A stretch of 64,000 bases of DNA, from assembly GCF_018408855.1 (NCBI RefSeq), contig NZ_AP024322.1, forward strand, positions 496,001 through 560,000, in the 5' to 3' direction. This stretch comes from Caballeronia sp. NK8 (GTDB taxonomy: Bacteria > Pseudomonadota > Gammaproteobacteria > Burkholderiales > Burkholderiaceae). Positions 9,413 to 19,100 of this stretch are shown piece by piece (within the stretch, counting starts at the first letter, position 1; each line of letters opens with the position of its first letter). Below the pieces are notes generated by a model. The model ran no database searches. It saw nothing but the letters and a program-made list of their open reading frames with translations, and was not told the origin of the DNA. The position numbers were made by a program, and so were the translations under genes.

Positions 9413-10156
9413 GTGGCTTTGACGGATTTCAAGGCACTCACATTTGATTGCTATGGGACGCTCATTGATTGGGAGTCCGGTATCGCATCAAATTTGTCGG
9501 AGTTGGCCTCTCGAGCGACGCTCCCGCTGGCACGGGATGACATCCTTGAGGCCCACGCTCGCCATGAAGCGCATCAGCAGAAGGTCACGCCGGCGATGCC
9601 TTACGACCGGCTCCTTCAAGTCGTCTTCAAACGACTCGCTGAAGAGTGGAACGTGCAGTATAAGTGGGACGAAGCGGTAGCATATGGCGCATCGGTCGGC
9701 GACTGGCCCGCGTTTCCGGACTCGGCGAGCACGCTTCAGTACCTGAAGAAGTATTTCAAGCTTGTTGTCGTGTCCAACGTGGACAACCGCAGCTTTCGCA
9801 AAACCAATGAGAAGCTGGCCGTCGACTTCGACGCAATCGTGACCGCGGAAGATGTGGGCTCATACAAGCCGTCGCGGAACAACTTCGAGTATCTGTTCTC
9901 TACGTTGTCTGGAATGGGCATCACGAAGGGCGATACTCTGCATGTCGCGGATAGCGTGTACCACGACCATGAACCTGCGAGCGCGCTGGGCCTCCGCTCG
10001 TGCTGGATTCAGCGCCGCTATGAGCAGCGTGGCTCGGGCGCGAACTTGAGGTACTCCGTCGAGCCTTCGGTTGACTACAAGTTCACGAGCATGGCCCAGT
10101 TGGTCAAAGCGCATCACGAAGACTTGCTCGCGGCTAGGGCAGTCGCCTTCGATTGA
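9413..10156 (+). CDS. HAD-superfamily hydrolase, haloacid dehalogenase type II-like (paralogue 2)
   Basis: 247 aa, GTG start at 9413 (AAGGGGGC before it). The same architecture as the preceding gene: [11 protein letters not shown] with Asp12, SNVDNRSF, SYKPSRNNFEY, and LHVADSVYHDHEPA near the end. Many identical blocks show tandem duplication, but the two differ enough that the duplication is not recent. It is followed after 28 bases by an Lrp/AsnC regulator that may control the pair. Confidence 0.85.
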   Translation: MALTDFKALTFDCYGTLIDWESGIASNLSELASRATLPLARDDILEAHARHEAHQQKVTPAMPYDRLLQVVFKRLAEEWNVQYKWDEAVAYGASVGDWPAFPDSASTLQYLKKYFKLVVVSNVDNRSFRKTNEKLAVDFDAIVTAEDVGSYKPSRNNFEYLFSTLSGMGITKGDTLHVADSVYHDHEPASALGLRSCWIQRRYEQRGSGANLRYSVEPSVDYKFTSMAQLVKAHHEDLLAARAVAFD

Positions 10157-10184
10157 GACATCAGCCAATTCGAACACGCACGAT

Positions 10185-10673
10185 ATGCGACAGAAGCTCG
10201 ACCGGACCGATATTAAGATTCTTGCCGAGTTGCAGAAAAACGGCAACATGACGAACGCGAACCTCGCGAATTCCGTCGGCCTGTCCGCGAGTCCATGCCT
10301 GCAACGTGTGAAGCGGCTCGAAGCTGCCGGCATCATCTCGGGCTATGGGGCCCACCTCAATCTGGCCAAGCTGACCAGTACGGTAACGGTGTTCACCGAA
10401 ATCATGCTTCATGACCATCGTCGCGAGGACTTCACACGCTTCGAAGCAAACCTGCGCGACTTCGACGAAATCACGGAATGCCACTTGGTCAGCGGCGGGT
10501 ACGATTACTTGCTGAAGTCGATTGTCAAGAATATCGGTCACTACCAGGATGTCATTGAAAAGCTCGTTGACCGCAACATCGGAATCGAGAAGTACTTCAG
10601 CTATATCGTTATTCGGTCACCTTTCGTCAAGCAATCGGTGCCGCTCGACAAGTTGCTGTCGGAAGACGACTAA
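10185..10673 (+). CDS. Lrp/AsnC-family transcriptional regulator
   Basis: 162 aa from ATG 10185. Residues 1-60 form the AsnC winged HTH (LDRTDIKILAELQKNGNMTNANLANSVGLSASPCLQRVKRLE, quoted in parts: LDRTDIKIL, NLANSVGLSASPCLQRV). The C-terminal half is the RAM ligand domain with ECHLVSGGYDYLLK. Such regulators bind an amino acid or 2-oxo acid. It lies between the HAD pair and a RhuM-like gene and probably governs the former. No ideal ribosome binding site is seen upstream of 10185, but the HTH leaves no room for a later start. Confidence 0.9.
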   Translation: MRQKLDRTDIKILAELQKNGNMTNANLANSVGLSASPCLQRVKRLEAAGIISGYGAHLNLAKLTSTVTVFTEIMLHDHRREDFTRFEANLRDFDEITECHLVSGGYDYLLKSIVKNIGHYQDVIEKLVDRNIGIEKYFSYIVIRSPFVKQSVPLDKLLSEDD

Positions 10674-10688
10674 TGGAGTATTGGAACA

Positions 10689-11003
10689 ATGACGACGGTA
10701 CAGTACGTCTGTGCGACGACCAGCAGAACTCTCCACGGTAGGATGGACCAGGATGCGGCTTGGTTCGACATGAAACAAGTTGCGCATCTATTTGGAACGC
10801 GGCTCGACAAGGCAACAAAGCTGCTCTGGCAGGTTGGTGCCACCGGGGAGATTGACACCGAGCGCGATGTCCGGTGGTCTGATTGCAAACAGTGCCTTTT
10901 GAGCCACAGAGGCGTCCTGTCTGTCGGGTACCACGTGGACTACGGTCGCGCGACCGCTTTCCGGAAGTGGTGTGCTTCGGCGCCTGTGGTATTGCGAAGC
11001 TGA
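10689..11003 (+). CDS. Short RhuM-like protein (hypothetical)
   Basis: 104 aa, ATG start 15 bases after the regulator stop (TGGAGTATTGGAACA upstream). The pattern WFDMKQVAHLFGT near residue 25 and, at the end, GVLSVGYHVDYGRATAFRKWC resembles the RhuM (virulence-associated) family, in which an N-terminal HTH-like part (xMAxLFxV) is followed by ISVGYRVxSxRxTxFRxWA. This copy is about one third of a full RhuM, so it is either a truncated relic or a stand-alone DNA-binding module. Homology is judged by eye; a weak call. Confidence 0.45.
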   Translation: MTTVQYVCATTSRTLHGRMDQDAAWFDMKQVAHLFGTRLDKATKLLWQVGATGEIDTERDVRWSDCKQCLLSHRGVLSVGYHVDYGRATAFRKWCASAPVVLRS

Positions 11004-11300
11004 ATCAAGCTCGCATCTGCATCTCACATCTTTCAGCTCGTCAATTCGTCTATGCCCGGACCCGGTACGTCAGTCCTTCCGGCACCCGCATCAATCGGTC
11101 CCCTGTACTTAACCTTCGAAGCGAAGGACCCTCTTTCCTACCTTTCGTCGATTGGTGTCAAAAGCCATTGAGTGAATACTGACTTCCGTCAAGGCGGATG
11201 TCTCCCGTTATCGCATCGTGCGACCGTTCTATCGTCGAACGTGCTACGGGGACGGCATGTCCGGGTGGGTCACGTATTTTCGATAGGCAGGATGGGATAA
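11004..11300. other. Porin upstream region, 297 bases
   Basis: No gene. At 11135-11153 there is TTCCTACCTTTCGTCGATT, a weak match (11 of 19) to the palindrome proposed below as a PucR operator; it may be chance. The porin ATG at 11301 is preceded by GGATGGGATAA. Confidence 0.35.
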
Positions 11301-12437
11301 ATGAAAAAGGAAGTATTGTGTGCTGCTATGCTCGTTGGTAGTGCAAACTGTATGGCTCAAAGCTCTGTCACTCTCTACGGGGCCGTAGACGACAGTTTCT
11401 CGTTCACGAACAATCAGGCCGGGTCTCAAAACTACCAGATGGTGAACGGTGGACGCGGCAGCAGCAAATGGGGCTTTCGCACAGTCGAGGACCTCGGGGG
11501 CGGGCTCAATGCCGTAGCTGTGCTCGAGAACGGCTTCGATATCAACAGCGGCAAGCTCGGAAACGGCGGTCGCCTGTTTGGACGTCAATCCTATGTCGCG
11601 TTGAACGGGCCGTTCGGTAGCCTGCGATTGGGCCGCCAGTACGACCTCATTGCTGACTCGCTGATGCCGCTCGCATCGTCGCTGAAGTTCGGTGGTGTTC
11701 TCACGACTCGAGCGGGTGATGTAGACAATGTTTGGGGTGACTACTCGGTCAGCAACACCATCAAGTACTACACGCCGGATTTCGCTGGGTTCAAATTTGG
11801 CGCTCTGTTCAGCTTAGGAGGGGTGGCAGGAAACTTCTCGCAAGGCCGTGGCGAGGGTCTTAGCTTGACGTATGCGGGTGGCCCCATCACTGCATCGGCA
11901 GCCCTGCTTCGACTGAATAACCCGGCCACCTCCCTGTACGATGCGACGGCGACGCCAACGGCCGGTGCTACGTTCACGAATCCGATTACGAATCCAACCT
12001 TCAGCGGATACGTCTCGGCCCATACGCTGCAGATTGCCGGCGGCGGTTTGAACTATTCCGTCGGCAACGCCGTCATCGGGGTCCTCTATACGAATACCCG
12101 ATTCGAGGATGTGGTTCCCACAAGTTCAACGCCGTTCTCCGGCACGGCTACATTCAACAGTGTTGAGGCCAACGCCACGTACCGAATCACGCCCGCGGTC
12201 ATGGTGGGTGCGGCCTATAACTATACGAAGGCCGAGACGGCGAAATACAGCCAGGTCAACGTCGGAGCGGAGTACGACCTGTCGAAACGGACGATGCTGT
12301 ATGCAATCGCTGCGTGGGAGCATGCGATTGGCACAGATTCGACGGGCAAACCGGCAGTTGCGGCCATGGCCTTCGTCACGCCGTCGAGCACAAGTAATCA
12401 GGTCGTCGTGCGCGTAGGTGTGCGCCAATCCTTCTGA
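11301..12437 (+). CDS. Gram-negative general porin (OmpC/Burkholderia-type)
   Basis: 378 aa with a signal peptide cleaved near CMA-QSSVTLYG, the standard opening of Burkholderiales trimeric porins. Further hallmarks are SKWGFRTVEDLGGGLNA, LFGRQSYVALNGPFGSLRLGRQYD and a C-terminal Phe (GVRQSF) needed for outer membrane assembly. Sixteen beta strands are expected at this length. It probably lets substrates of the flanking catabolic genes cross the outer membrane. It converges on the gabD gene with a shared hairpin in between. Confidence 0.95.
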   Translation: MKKEVLCAAMLVGSANCMAQSSVTLYGAVDDSFSFTNNQAGSQNYQMVNGGRGSSKWGFRTVEDLGGGLNAVAVLENGFDINSGKLGNGGRLFGRQSYVALNGPFGSLRLGRQYDLIADSLMPLASSLKFGGVLTTRAGDVDNVWGDYSVSNTIKYYTPDFAGFKFGALFSLGGVAGNFSQGRGEGLSLTYAGGPITASAALLRLNNPATSLYDATATPTAGATFTNPITNPTFSGYVSAHTLQIAGGGLNYSVGNAVIGVLYTNTRFEDVVPTSSTPFSGTATFNSVEANATYRITPAVMVGAAYNYTKAETAKYSQVNVGAEYDLSKRTMLYAIAAWEHAIGTDSTGKPAVAAMAFVTPSSTSNQVVVRVGVRQSF

Positions 12438-12442
12438 GTGTG

Positions 12443-12480
12443 GAAGAAAAAGGCCATCGTCCTTTTGGGACGATGGCCTC
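12443..12480 (-). terminator. Rho-independent terminator of the gabD operon (converging on the porin)
   Basis: A perfect 12-bp stem (AGGCCATCGTCC / GGACGATGGCCT, 12451-12462 and 12468-12479) with a 5-base loop. Read on the minus strand it is followed by a T-run, so it ends the gabD transcript; it may also slow transcription from the porin side. Confidence 0.85.
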
Positions 12481-12498
12481 ACGACTGAGCTTGATGAG

Positions 12499-13971
12499 TT
12501 AGTCGAGATTGCCCTGGCAGATGTACTTAATGGACAGATAGTCGTCGAGGCCGTACTTCGAACCTTCCCGACCGTAACCGGACTCCTTCACCCCACCGAA
12601 TGGTGCGGCTTCGCTCGCTACTGCGCCTTCGTTCAGACCTACGACCCCTGCCTCAAGGGCCCGCGACACGCGCTCGGCCCGTCCCATGTTCTGCGTATAG
12701 AAGTAAGCGGCGAGGCCAAACGGCGTGTCATTGGCCAAGCGAATCGCCTCTTCCTCGGATTCGAATCGGTACAGCGGTGCCACAGGACCGAAGGTCTCTT
12801 CGCAGGTGACGAGCATTTCGTTGGTCGCGTGCGCGAGTACCGTCGGGGCATAGTAGTTCGGCCCCATTTCCGTCAGGCGTTTGCCGCCAGTCAAGACGGT
12901 CGCACCCTTCGACACAGCATCATTGACGTGCCGGTCAATCTTGTCGATGGCCTTGGCGTTAATCATCGGCCCAATTTGCGCTTGCGGGTCAGTCGCCGGA
13001 GCAACCTTTAGTGCACCCACTCGCGCGGCGAGTAGTTCCGCGAATTTGTCGAACACACCAGCCTGCACGTAGATGCGGTTCGGGCAGACGCAGGTCTGAC
13101 CGCCATTGCGGAACTTGGCGGCCATGAGACCAACTACGGCCGCATCCAGGTCGGCATCGTCGAATACGATGAACGGAGCATTGCCGCCCAACTCGAGCGA
13201 CAGCTTCTTCAATGTACCGGCCGACTCGCGGGCCAGGTATTTGCCGACCGCTGTGGAGCCGGTGAAAGTAATTTTGCGGACGCGCTCATCGGCAAGCCAG
13301 TCGCCGACAGCTTCAATACCATGGTCGCGCGACGCGCTCAGCATGTTGAGCACGCCGGCAGGGACACCCGCCTCTTGGGCCAGAGCCGCCAGTGCGAGTG
13401 CCGTCAGGGGAGTGTCTTCCGCGGGTTTGCCGACAACGGTGCAGCCTGCAGCCAAAGCAGGAGCAATCTTGCGGGCAATCATCGCGAGCGGGAAGTTCCA
13501 CGGGGTGATTGCCGCGACAATCCCGACCGGCTCCTTGATGGTGCGCATCTGTTTGCCGCGCTGTTGTTGCGGGATGATGTCGCCATAGACGCGAGTCGCT
13601 TCATCCGCAAACCACGCGACGTACGACGCACCGTATGCGACTTCGCCCTTGGCCTCTGCTAGCGGTTTTCCTTGCTCCTTCGACATGATTGCCGCGAGGT
13701 CATCGGTGTTCGCGACAATCAGTGCATGCCAGCGCTTGAGGATTTCTGCGCGTTCGCGCGGCAGTCGCTTACGCCATGCATTTGCCGCTTTCGCTGCTGC
13801 ATCAGTCGCGGCGCGCGCGTCTGCTTTGCTACTGTTGGCAACCTCGGCGATGATACCGCCGGTGGCCGGGTTGGTGACGGGATAGTGCGCGCCGTCCACG
13901 GCATCAGTCCATTCGCCACCAATCAGATTCTTCCGGCGCAGAAGCTCTTCACGTTTCAGTTTCAGTTCCAT
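12499..13971 (-). CDS. gabD: NAD(P)-dependent succinate-semialdehyde dehydrogenase-like aldehyde dehydrogenase
   Basis: 490 aa, full-length ALDH. Seen: PWNFPLAMIARKIAPALAAGCT, the FTGSTAVGK cofactor motif, catalytic Glu in LELGGNAPFIV and Cys in NGGQTCVCPNR; the tail PFGGVKESGYGREGSKYGLDDYL is intact. QTCVCPNRIYVQ and LNEGAVASEAAPFGG are typical of SSADH (GabD). It would oxidise succinic (or glutaric) semialdehyde to the diacid for the TCA cycle, after transamination by gabT or the aminotransferase gene upstream. It is last in a minus-strand unit with that aminotransferase. Confidence 0.9.
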   Translation of the reverse strand: MELKLKREELLRRKNLIGGEWTDAVDGAHYPVTNPATGGIIAEVANSSKADARAATDAAAKAANAWRKRLPRERAEILKRWHALIVANTDDLAAIMSKEQGKPLAEAKGEVAYGASYVAWFADEATRVYGDIIPQQQRGKQMRTIKEPVGIVAAITPWNFPLAMIARKIAPALAAGCTVVGKPAEDTPLTALALAALAQEAGVPAGVLNMLSASRDHGIEAVGDWLADERVRKITFTGSTAVGKYLARESAGTLKKLSLELGGNAPFIVFDDADLDAAVVGLMAAKFRNGGQTCVCPNRIYVQAGVFDKFAELLAARVGALKVAPATDPQAQIGPMINAKAIDKIDRHVNDAVSKGATVLTGGKRLTEMGPNYYAPTVLAHATNEMLVTCEETFGPVAPLYRFESEEEAIRLANDTPFGLAAYFYTQNMGRAERVSRALEAGVVGLNEGAVASEAAPFGGVKESGYGREGSKYGLDDYLSIKYICQGNLD

Positions 13972-14004
13972 GCTCGATACCTTCTAAGAATACGTCACTC
14001 GTTG

Positions 14005-14026
14005 CCGTTTAACCTCACTTAAACGG
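14005..14026. repeat. Inverted repeat between aminotransferase and gabD
   Basis: CCGTTTAA-CCTCAC-TTAAACGG, a perfect 8-bp inverted repeat with a 6-base loop, lies in the 57-base gap between the two genes. It could be an operator for a separate gabD promoter or an mRNA processing/stability hairpin. Confidence 0.6.
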
Positions 14027-14028
14027 GC

Positions 14029-15411
14029 TTAACCTTCAATCGCGCGGCGCACATCTGAGCTTTCGAGCACGTCGTCGAGCGTTTTGCGCACACGCTCCAC
14101 CATCGTCTCGACCTCGGCTGCTGTGTAGCAGAGCGCCGGGGCAAGTCCAAGGATGTTGTCGCCGAACGCGCGGAAGATAATTTTGTTGCGGGCTGCTGCA
14201 TCGAAGATGCGGTCAGCAAGATGCAACGCCGGGTCGAAGCGCGCTCGCGTGGACTTATTTGCCACCAGTTCCACCGCGCCCAGAAGACCTGCATGTCTTG
14301 AGTCGCCAACGAGCGGATGGTCGAGCAAACTGTCCAGACCTTGCGCGAACTTAGGTGCCTGGGCTTGGCCATTCGCCAGAAGACCGCCTTCCGTGTAAAG
14401 ACGAAGTACTTCGAGACCGATAGCAGCGCTCACCGGGTGCGCGGAGTATGTTTGTCCGTGGCCAATCGCTTCGCCAGGTTTGCTTCCGTCGGCGATGCCC
14501 TGGTACACAGCGTCAGACATCAATACGGCGCCCATGGGGGCGTAGCCTGCAGTCAAACCCTTCGCAATGGTCATGAGGTCCGGCTCTACGGACTCTGTTT
14601 CGCATGCGAACATCGGACCAGTCCGGCCGAACGCGGTAATCACCTCATCCGCGACGAAGAGAATATCCAGACGTCGGCACGCATCGCGCATTGCTTTGAG
14701 CCATCCGGCTGGCGGCACGATGACGCCACCCGAACCTTGAACAGGTTCGCAGAAAAACGCAGCGACATTGTCCGCGCCGAGCTCGGCGACCTTGTTCTCA
14801 AGCGCCCTGACTGATGCCGCGATGATGGCCTGTGCATCGTCGGGCGTCTCGCTCCGATACGGATAGGGCGAGGGGATGTGATGCTGAGTGGGGAGCGGCA
14901 CGTCGAAATTGCGATGGAAGCTCGCGATAGCAGTCAGACCCGAGCCCACAGAGGACGAACCATGATATCCACGCTCCAAAGCAATGAAGTGCTTCTTGCT
15001 CGGCCGCCCGATAGCGTTGTAATAGTGCGTGATGAAGCGCAATGCAGAATCCACTGCGTCCGACCCGCCCAACGAGAAGTAGACGTGCTGAAGATTTTTT
15101 GGCGAGAGCTCGACGAGCCGCTCGGCGAGTTCGATAGCAGGCTGGGAGCCAAAATGGAAATAGCCGGTTGCATACGGCAACTTCGACATCTGCTCAGCCG
15201 CCACCTTGACGATGCTTTCATGGCCATAGCCGGTGTTCACGCACCAAAGACCAGCGAACGCGTCGAGCAGTTCATTGCCTTGTGCGTCGTAGAGCCATGC
15301 GCCTTTGCCCCGCTCCAGTACCGTTACCCCACGCTTCTCGTGTGCGCGGTAGTTCGCGACGGGATGGATGAGGTGCTTCCGGTCGGAATCGATAAGCGTT
15401 GCTAGAGACAT
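14029..15411 (-). CDS. Class III PLP aminotransferase (omega-amino acid / polyamine type)
   Basis: 460 aa from the ATG at 15411, with AAGGA about 8 bases upstream; longer frames upstream lack family similarity. Seen: GLWCVNTGYGHESI, GGSDAVDSALRF, the PLP-cofactor segment DEVITAFGRTG and the Schiff-base Lys in DLMTIAKGLTAGYAPMGAV. This subfamily includes SpuC-like putrescine/cadaverine-pyruvate and beta-alanine-pyruvate transaminases. With gabD next to it the likely route is diamine or omega-amino acid to semialdehyde to diacid. The exact amino donor cannot be assigned. Confidence 0.9.
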   Translation of the reverse strand: MSLATLIDSDRKHLIHPVANYRAHEKRGVTVLERGKGAWLYDAQGNELLDAFAGLWCVNTGYGHESIVKVAAEQMSKLPYATGYFHFGSQPAIELAERLVELSPKNLQHVYFSLGGSDAVDSALRFITHYYNAIGRPSKKHFIALERGYHGSSSVGSGLTAIASFHRNFDVPLPTQHHIPSPYPYRSETPDDAQAIIAASVRALENKVAELGADNVAAFFCEPVQGSGGVIVPPAGWLKAMRDACRRLDILFVADEVITAFGRTGPMFACETESVEPDLMTIAKGLTAGYAPMGAVLMSDAVYQGIADGSKPGEAIGHGQTYSAHPVSAAIGLEVLRLYTEGGLLANGQAQAPKFAQGLDSLLDHPLVGDSRHAGLLGAVELVANKSTRARFDPALHLADRIFDAAARNKIIFRAFGDNILGLAPALCYTAAEVETMVERVRKTLDDVLESSDVRRAIEG

Positions 15412-15544
15412 TTCACAATCCTTGATAGGGTTCGGCCTATCCTTAGAGTATCTGGAGCTTGCGGCATTTGGTTTTGCTCGACATGCTTGTAGCGGCGTAG
15501 TCCCACCGAATTGGGGCTTAGCGCCGCATCTTCTGCTGGTTACA

Positions 15545-16150
15545 TCAGGCGGCCGGTACAAGGTCGTCAGAGAACAGCGGAGCCGTGAGGGCGGTCAACA
15601 GCCGAATCTCCTCCGTGACGGCGCTTTCCGGAACCACGGCGGCGCACATGAAGGCAAATGCTCCGACGGTCCGCTTGCAAACAACGACTGGGATGTTGAC
15701 GAGCGTTGTCGTGCCGAGAGACTTCAGCAGCTTGTGGTCAGGAAAGTAGCGTTCGAGCTCGGCGTCGTTGTTCGCAACGAGGACTTCGCCACGTTCGAGT
15801 ACTTTCCGAGCCCAGTCAGAGCCGGAAAGTTGCTTCCAGCCGCCCACCGGATAGGAGCTTGGCACCGTAGAGTAAATGCGCCGGACGGCGCCAAGTTCTT
15901 TCGGTGCGTCAGGCTTCGGACGAGAGACTAGGGCGGTCGCCTGAACGAATGAGAGTTTCGGCTTCACCACTTCCAGCCATGCCTGAATCGCTTCGTCTCG
16001 CGAGGTTCCTTGGCGAATCGCGGCTTGACCTTGGGCAAGAGTTGTCGACAAGTCACTGCCATTCGCGCTCGTTGCGGCATTGCCGGCCCGCGAAAGGAAC
16101 AATGCGGAAGCGCCGACTGCGGCAAGACTGGCGAAATCTCTGCGATTCAT
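15545..16150 (-). CDS. Tat-signal GAF-like domain protein
   Basis: 201 aa from ATG 16150, with AGGAGG about 8 bases upstream; the start overlaps the stop of the oxidase gene (ATGA), so the two are coupled. The N-terminus MNRRDFASLAAVGASALFLSRAGNA has an RR pair followed by a hydrophobic core and looks like a Tat signal. The rest contains VNIPVVVCKRTVGAFAFMCAA and LTALTAPLFSDDL, the pattern of a GAF domain. GAF domains usually sense small molecules in the cytoplasm, so an exported one is unusual. It may be an accessory subunit or ligand carrier for the oxidase. Confidence 0.75.
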   Translation of the reverse strand: MNRRDFASLAAVGASALFLSRAGNAATSANGSDLSTTLAQGQAAIRQGTSRDEAIQAWLEVVKPKLSFVQATALVSRPKPDAPKELGAVRRIYSTVPSSYPVGGWKQLSGSDWARKVLERGEVLVANNDAELERYFPDHKLLKSLGTTTLVNIPVVVCKRTVGAFAFMCAAVVPESAVTEEIRLLTALTAPLFSDDLVPAA

Positions 16151-19100
16151 ACGGTTTCCTCCTGTTTGGACGATTTGGCCCGGCGACGCGCCGGATTTGT
16201 TTTTGCTCTGCCATCGAGCCACTGCGCGAGATGTATCGCCGAGCGTCCCGTGGTGTTTCGAATTTGTGAGCGACAGCTGAATCCGTCGCTCACCAGCACT
16301 GCGTTTTCATCAAGCGGCTGAATCTTGGGAACAAGCTCGGACTCAGCAACCGAGCGTGCGACGTCCGCCGTTTTCGTGTGATAGCCAAACGCTCCAGCCA
16401 TACCGCAACATCCTGTTTGCAGCACGGCCCCTGACTGAGCCGCTTTGCCGACCAGTCGTGACTCTGCTTGCACCCCGCCACAGGCTTTCTGGTGACAGTG
16501 CCCGTGAACGAAGACGCTTTCATCCAGCTTCGGCACATCGAAGCCTTCCGATTCGAGGTATTCGGCTAACGTTTTCACCGACCCGGCAAGCGCCGCGGCC
16601 TTTTCGTCGGTTGGGAAGAGTGAACGGAGTTCGTCGCGGAATACGGAGAGGCAACTAGGTTCGAGCACAACCACCGGCAGCTTCAGTGCGATGACGTCTT
16701 TCAGCTCAGCCATGATGTCAACCAAGTTGCGCTTGGCGTGGTCCAGCATCCCAGCGTCGTAGTAGGGACGCCCGCAGCAAATCTGCTTGCTCATGAGCCG
16801 TACAGTGACGCCGTAAGATTGCAGGACGCGGACGGACGCTTCGAGAACTTCGGGCGAGAATCCGTTGTTGAATGTGTCCGTCCACAGAAAGACTGTTTTT
16901 GCACGCGCAGATTGAGCATCCAGCTTGCTCGTGTCGTCCAAGAGGCCCCTGCAGGTCGCTCCCTTTCGGAAGGCCGTTGATGCAACGGCAGGAAACTTCA
17001 CGTGAGATGCGAGGCCGAACTTCTCTGCCACCACACGGAACGGCCGCATCTTCATGGCAGTGTTGACCACGCCGCTGACCCGAGTGGCGATTGGCAGCCA
17101 TGTTCCGATGTGTCCAATCATCGTGTCCATTAGGGGACGCTTGGCTTTCTGGTAGTGCTCGTACAAGAAGTGACTTTTGTACTTGGCCAGGTCGACATGG
17201 GTTGGGCAATCGCTACGGCAGCCCTTGCATGCCAGACAGTTATCCAGCGAGTCCTTGACTTCCTTGTTGTCCCAGCCGTCAGTGATGACCTCGCCCTTGA
17301 GCAGTTCGAAGAGCAGGCGGCTGCGTCCGCGCGTCGAGTATTTCTCTTCGCGCGTCGCGCGGTAGCTTGGGCACATGGTTCCACCGTCCAGAGACCGGCA
17401 CTTGCCCATGCCGATGCATCGTTCCGTGGCGCGCGCGAATGTGTCCGGACTCTGCAGGTTGCCGAACGAGAAGTGACTGGGGACCTCCACGCGGCGGTAC
17501 GTGGGTCCAAGGCGAAGATTCTCATCGACAGGCATTGCGTCGATGAGCTTGCCGGGATTCATGCGGTTCTTCGGGTCCCAGATGGTCTTGAACTCACGGA
17601 ACGCGTCCATGAGCTCTGGCGAGTACATGAGCGAGAGCAGTTCGCCTTTGGCCTGGCCGTCGCCGTGCTCACCCGAGAGCGAGCCCTCATACTTGACGAC
17701 GAGCTTCGCCGCTTCCTCCAGGAAGTTGCGCCACGTATGGATGCCTTGGCTATTCCGAAGGTCGAAGTTGATACGGGAGTGGATGCAACCATCGCCAAAA
17801 TGGCCGTACATGTTGGTTGTGTAACCGTAGCGCTCCACCAGCGCGGAGAACTCGCGCAGATACGCGCCTAGCAGTCGCGGTTCGACCGCGGCGTCCTCCC
17901 AACCCACTACGGGGTCTGGTTTCGACGGGTCGTCGCCGATAGACGTAGCTGATGCACCGGTCTCTCGAATTGACCAAAGACGCTTCATCATCGCCGCATC
18001 CGAAACCACTTTCGCGTTCGGGCGACCCGGCAGCGAGTCGGAAAGGTCTGCTGCAGCTTGTGCACGCTTCAGCGACGATTCGAGATTGTCGGTGCCGAAC
18101 TCGACCATGAGCCATGCATTGCCTTCCGGTAGCTCAGCGATATCGGCAAGTGCCAGTCCGCGTTCACGCAATCCTCCAACGATGCCGGTGTCGAGCCCTT
18201 CCATCGCGATGGGCTCGAGGGGAAGCAGTTGTGGGACGCAGTCGGCCGCGTCAAAAATCGTGGGAAAACCAAAGACGGTCACGACTCGCGCGGTTGGGTT
18301 GCGTACGAGGGTCGTCGTTGCTCGCAAGACTGAGACACAGGTGCCTTCCGAACCGACGAGCGCCCGAGCAATGTTGAAGCCATTTTCTGGCAGCAATTGG
18401 TCGAGGCTGTAGCCCGAGACGCGACGTTTCAGCTTGGGGAAACCTGCGCGAATCTCGTCGGCATGACGGTCTCCCAAGTCGCGAAGCGCTTGAACAATCT
18501 CGGCGCGCCGGCCGCCCGCGGCCAGATGAGCCTGAAACGCTTCTTCATCGGTAGGCCCAACCCAGAATCGCTCCCCGTCGTAGGTCAGGATTTCCATCGA
18601 TTCGATGTTTTCGGCCGTCTTGCCAGCCATCACCGAGTGTGCGCCGCACGAGTTGTTGCCGACCATGCCGCCAATCGTGCAACGGCTATGCGTGGCAGGG
18701 TCCGGACCGAACGTCAGCCCCTTGAGAGCAGCGGCGTTCTTCAACTGGTCGCAGATGACCCCCGGCTGAACCACCGCAGTGCGGCTTGCGGCATCGAGTT
18801 GCTCGATGCGCGTCAGATGACGAGACATGTCGATAATCACCGCGACGTTCACCGCCTGCCCACACATCGAAGTGCCGGCGCCACGGGTAAGCACAGGTAC
18901 GTCCGCGTCGTGACACGCACGCATTACGGACACGACGTCTTCGACCGTTCGCGGCAGGACAACGCCAATCGGAACCTGCCGATAGTTCGACGCCTCCGAG
19001 GCATACGCCGCTCGAGACCCGGCATCGAACCTAATCTCCGCATCCGTCGTCTGAGCGAGCTGGCGCTGAAGTGCAAGAAGCTTGTTGAGGTCTAGGCGTG

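Noticed and set aside
12418..13011. Long plus-strand frames opposite gabD and other minus-strand genes
   Set aside because: They mirror the GC-biased codons of the real gene on the other strand and have no motifs or start signals.
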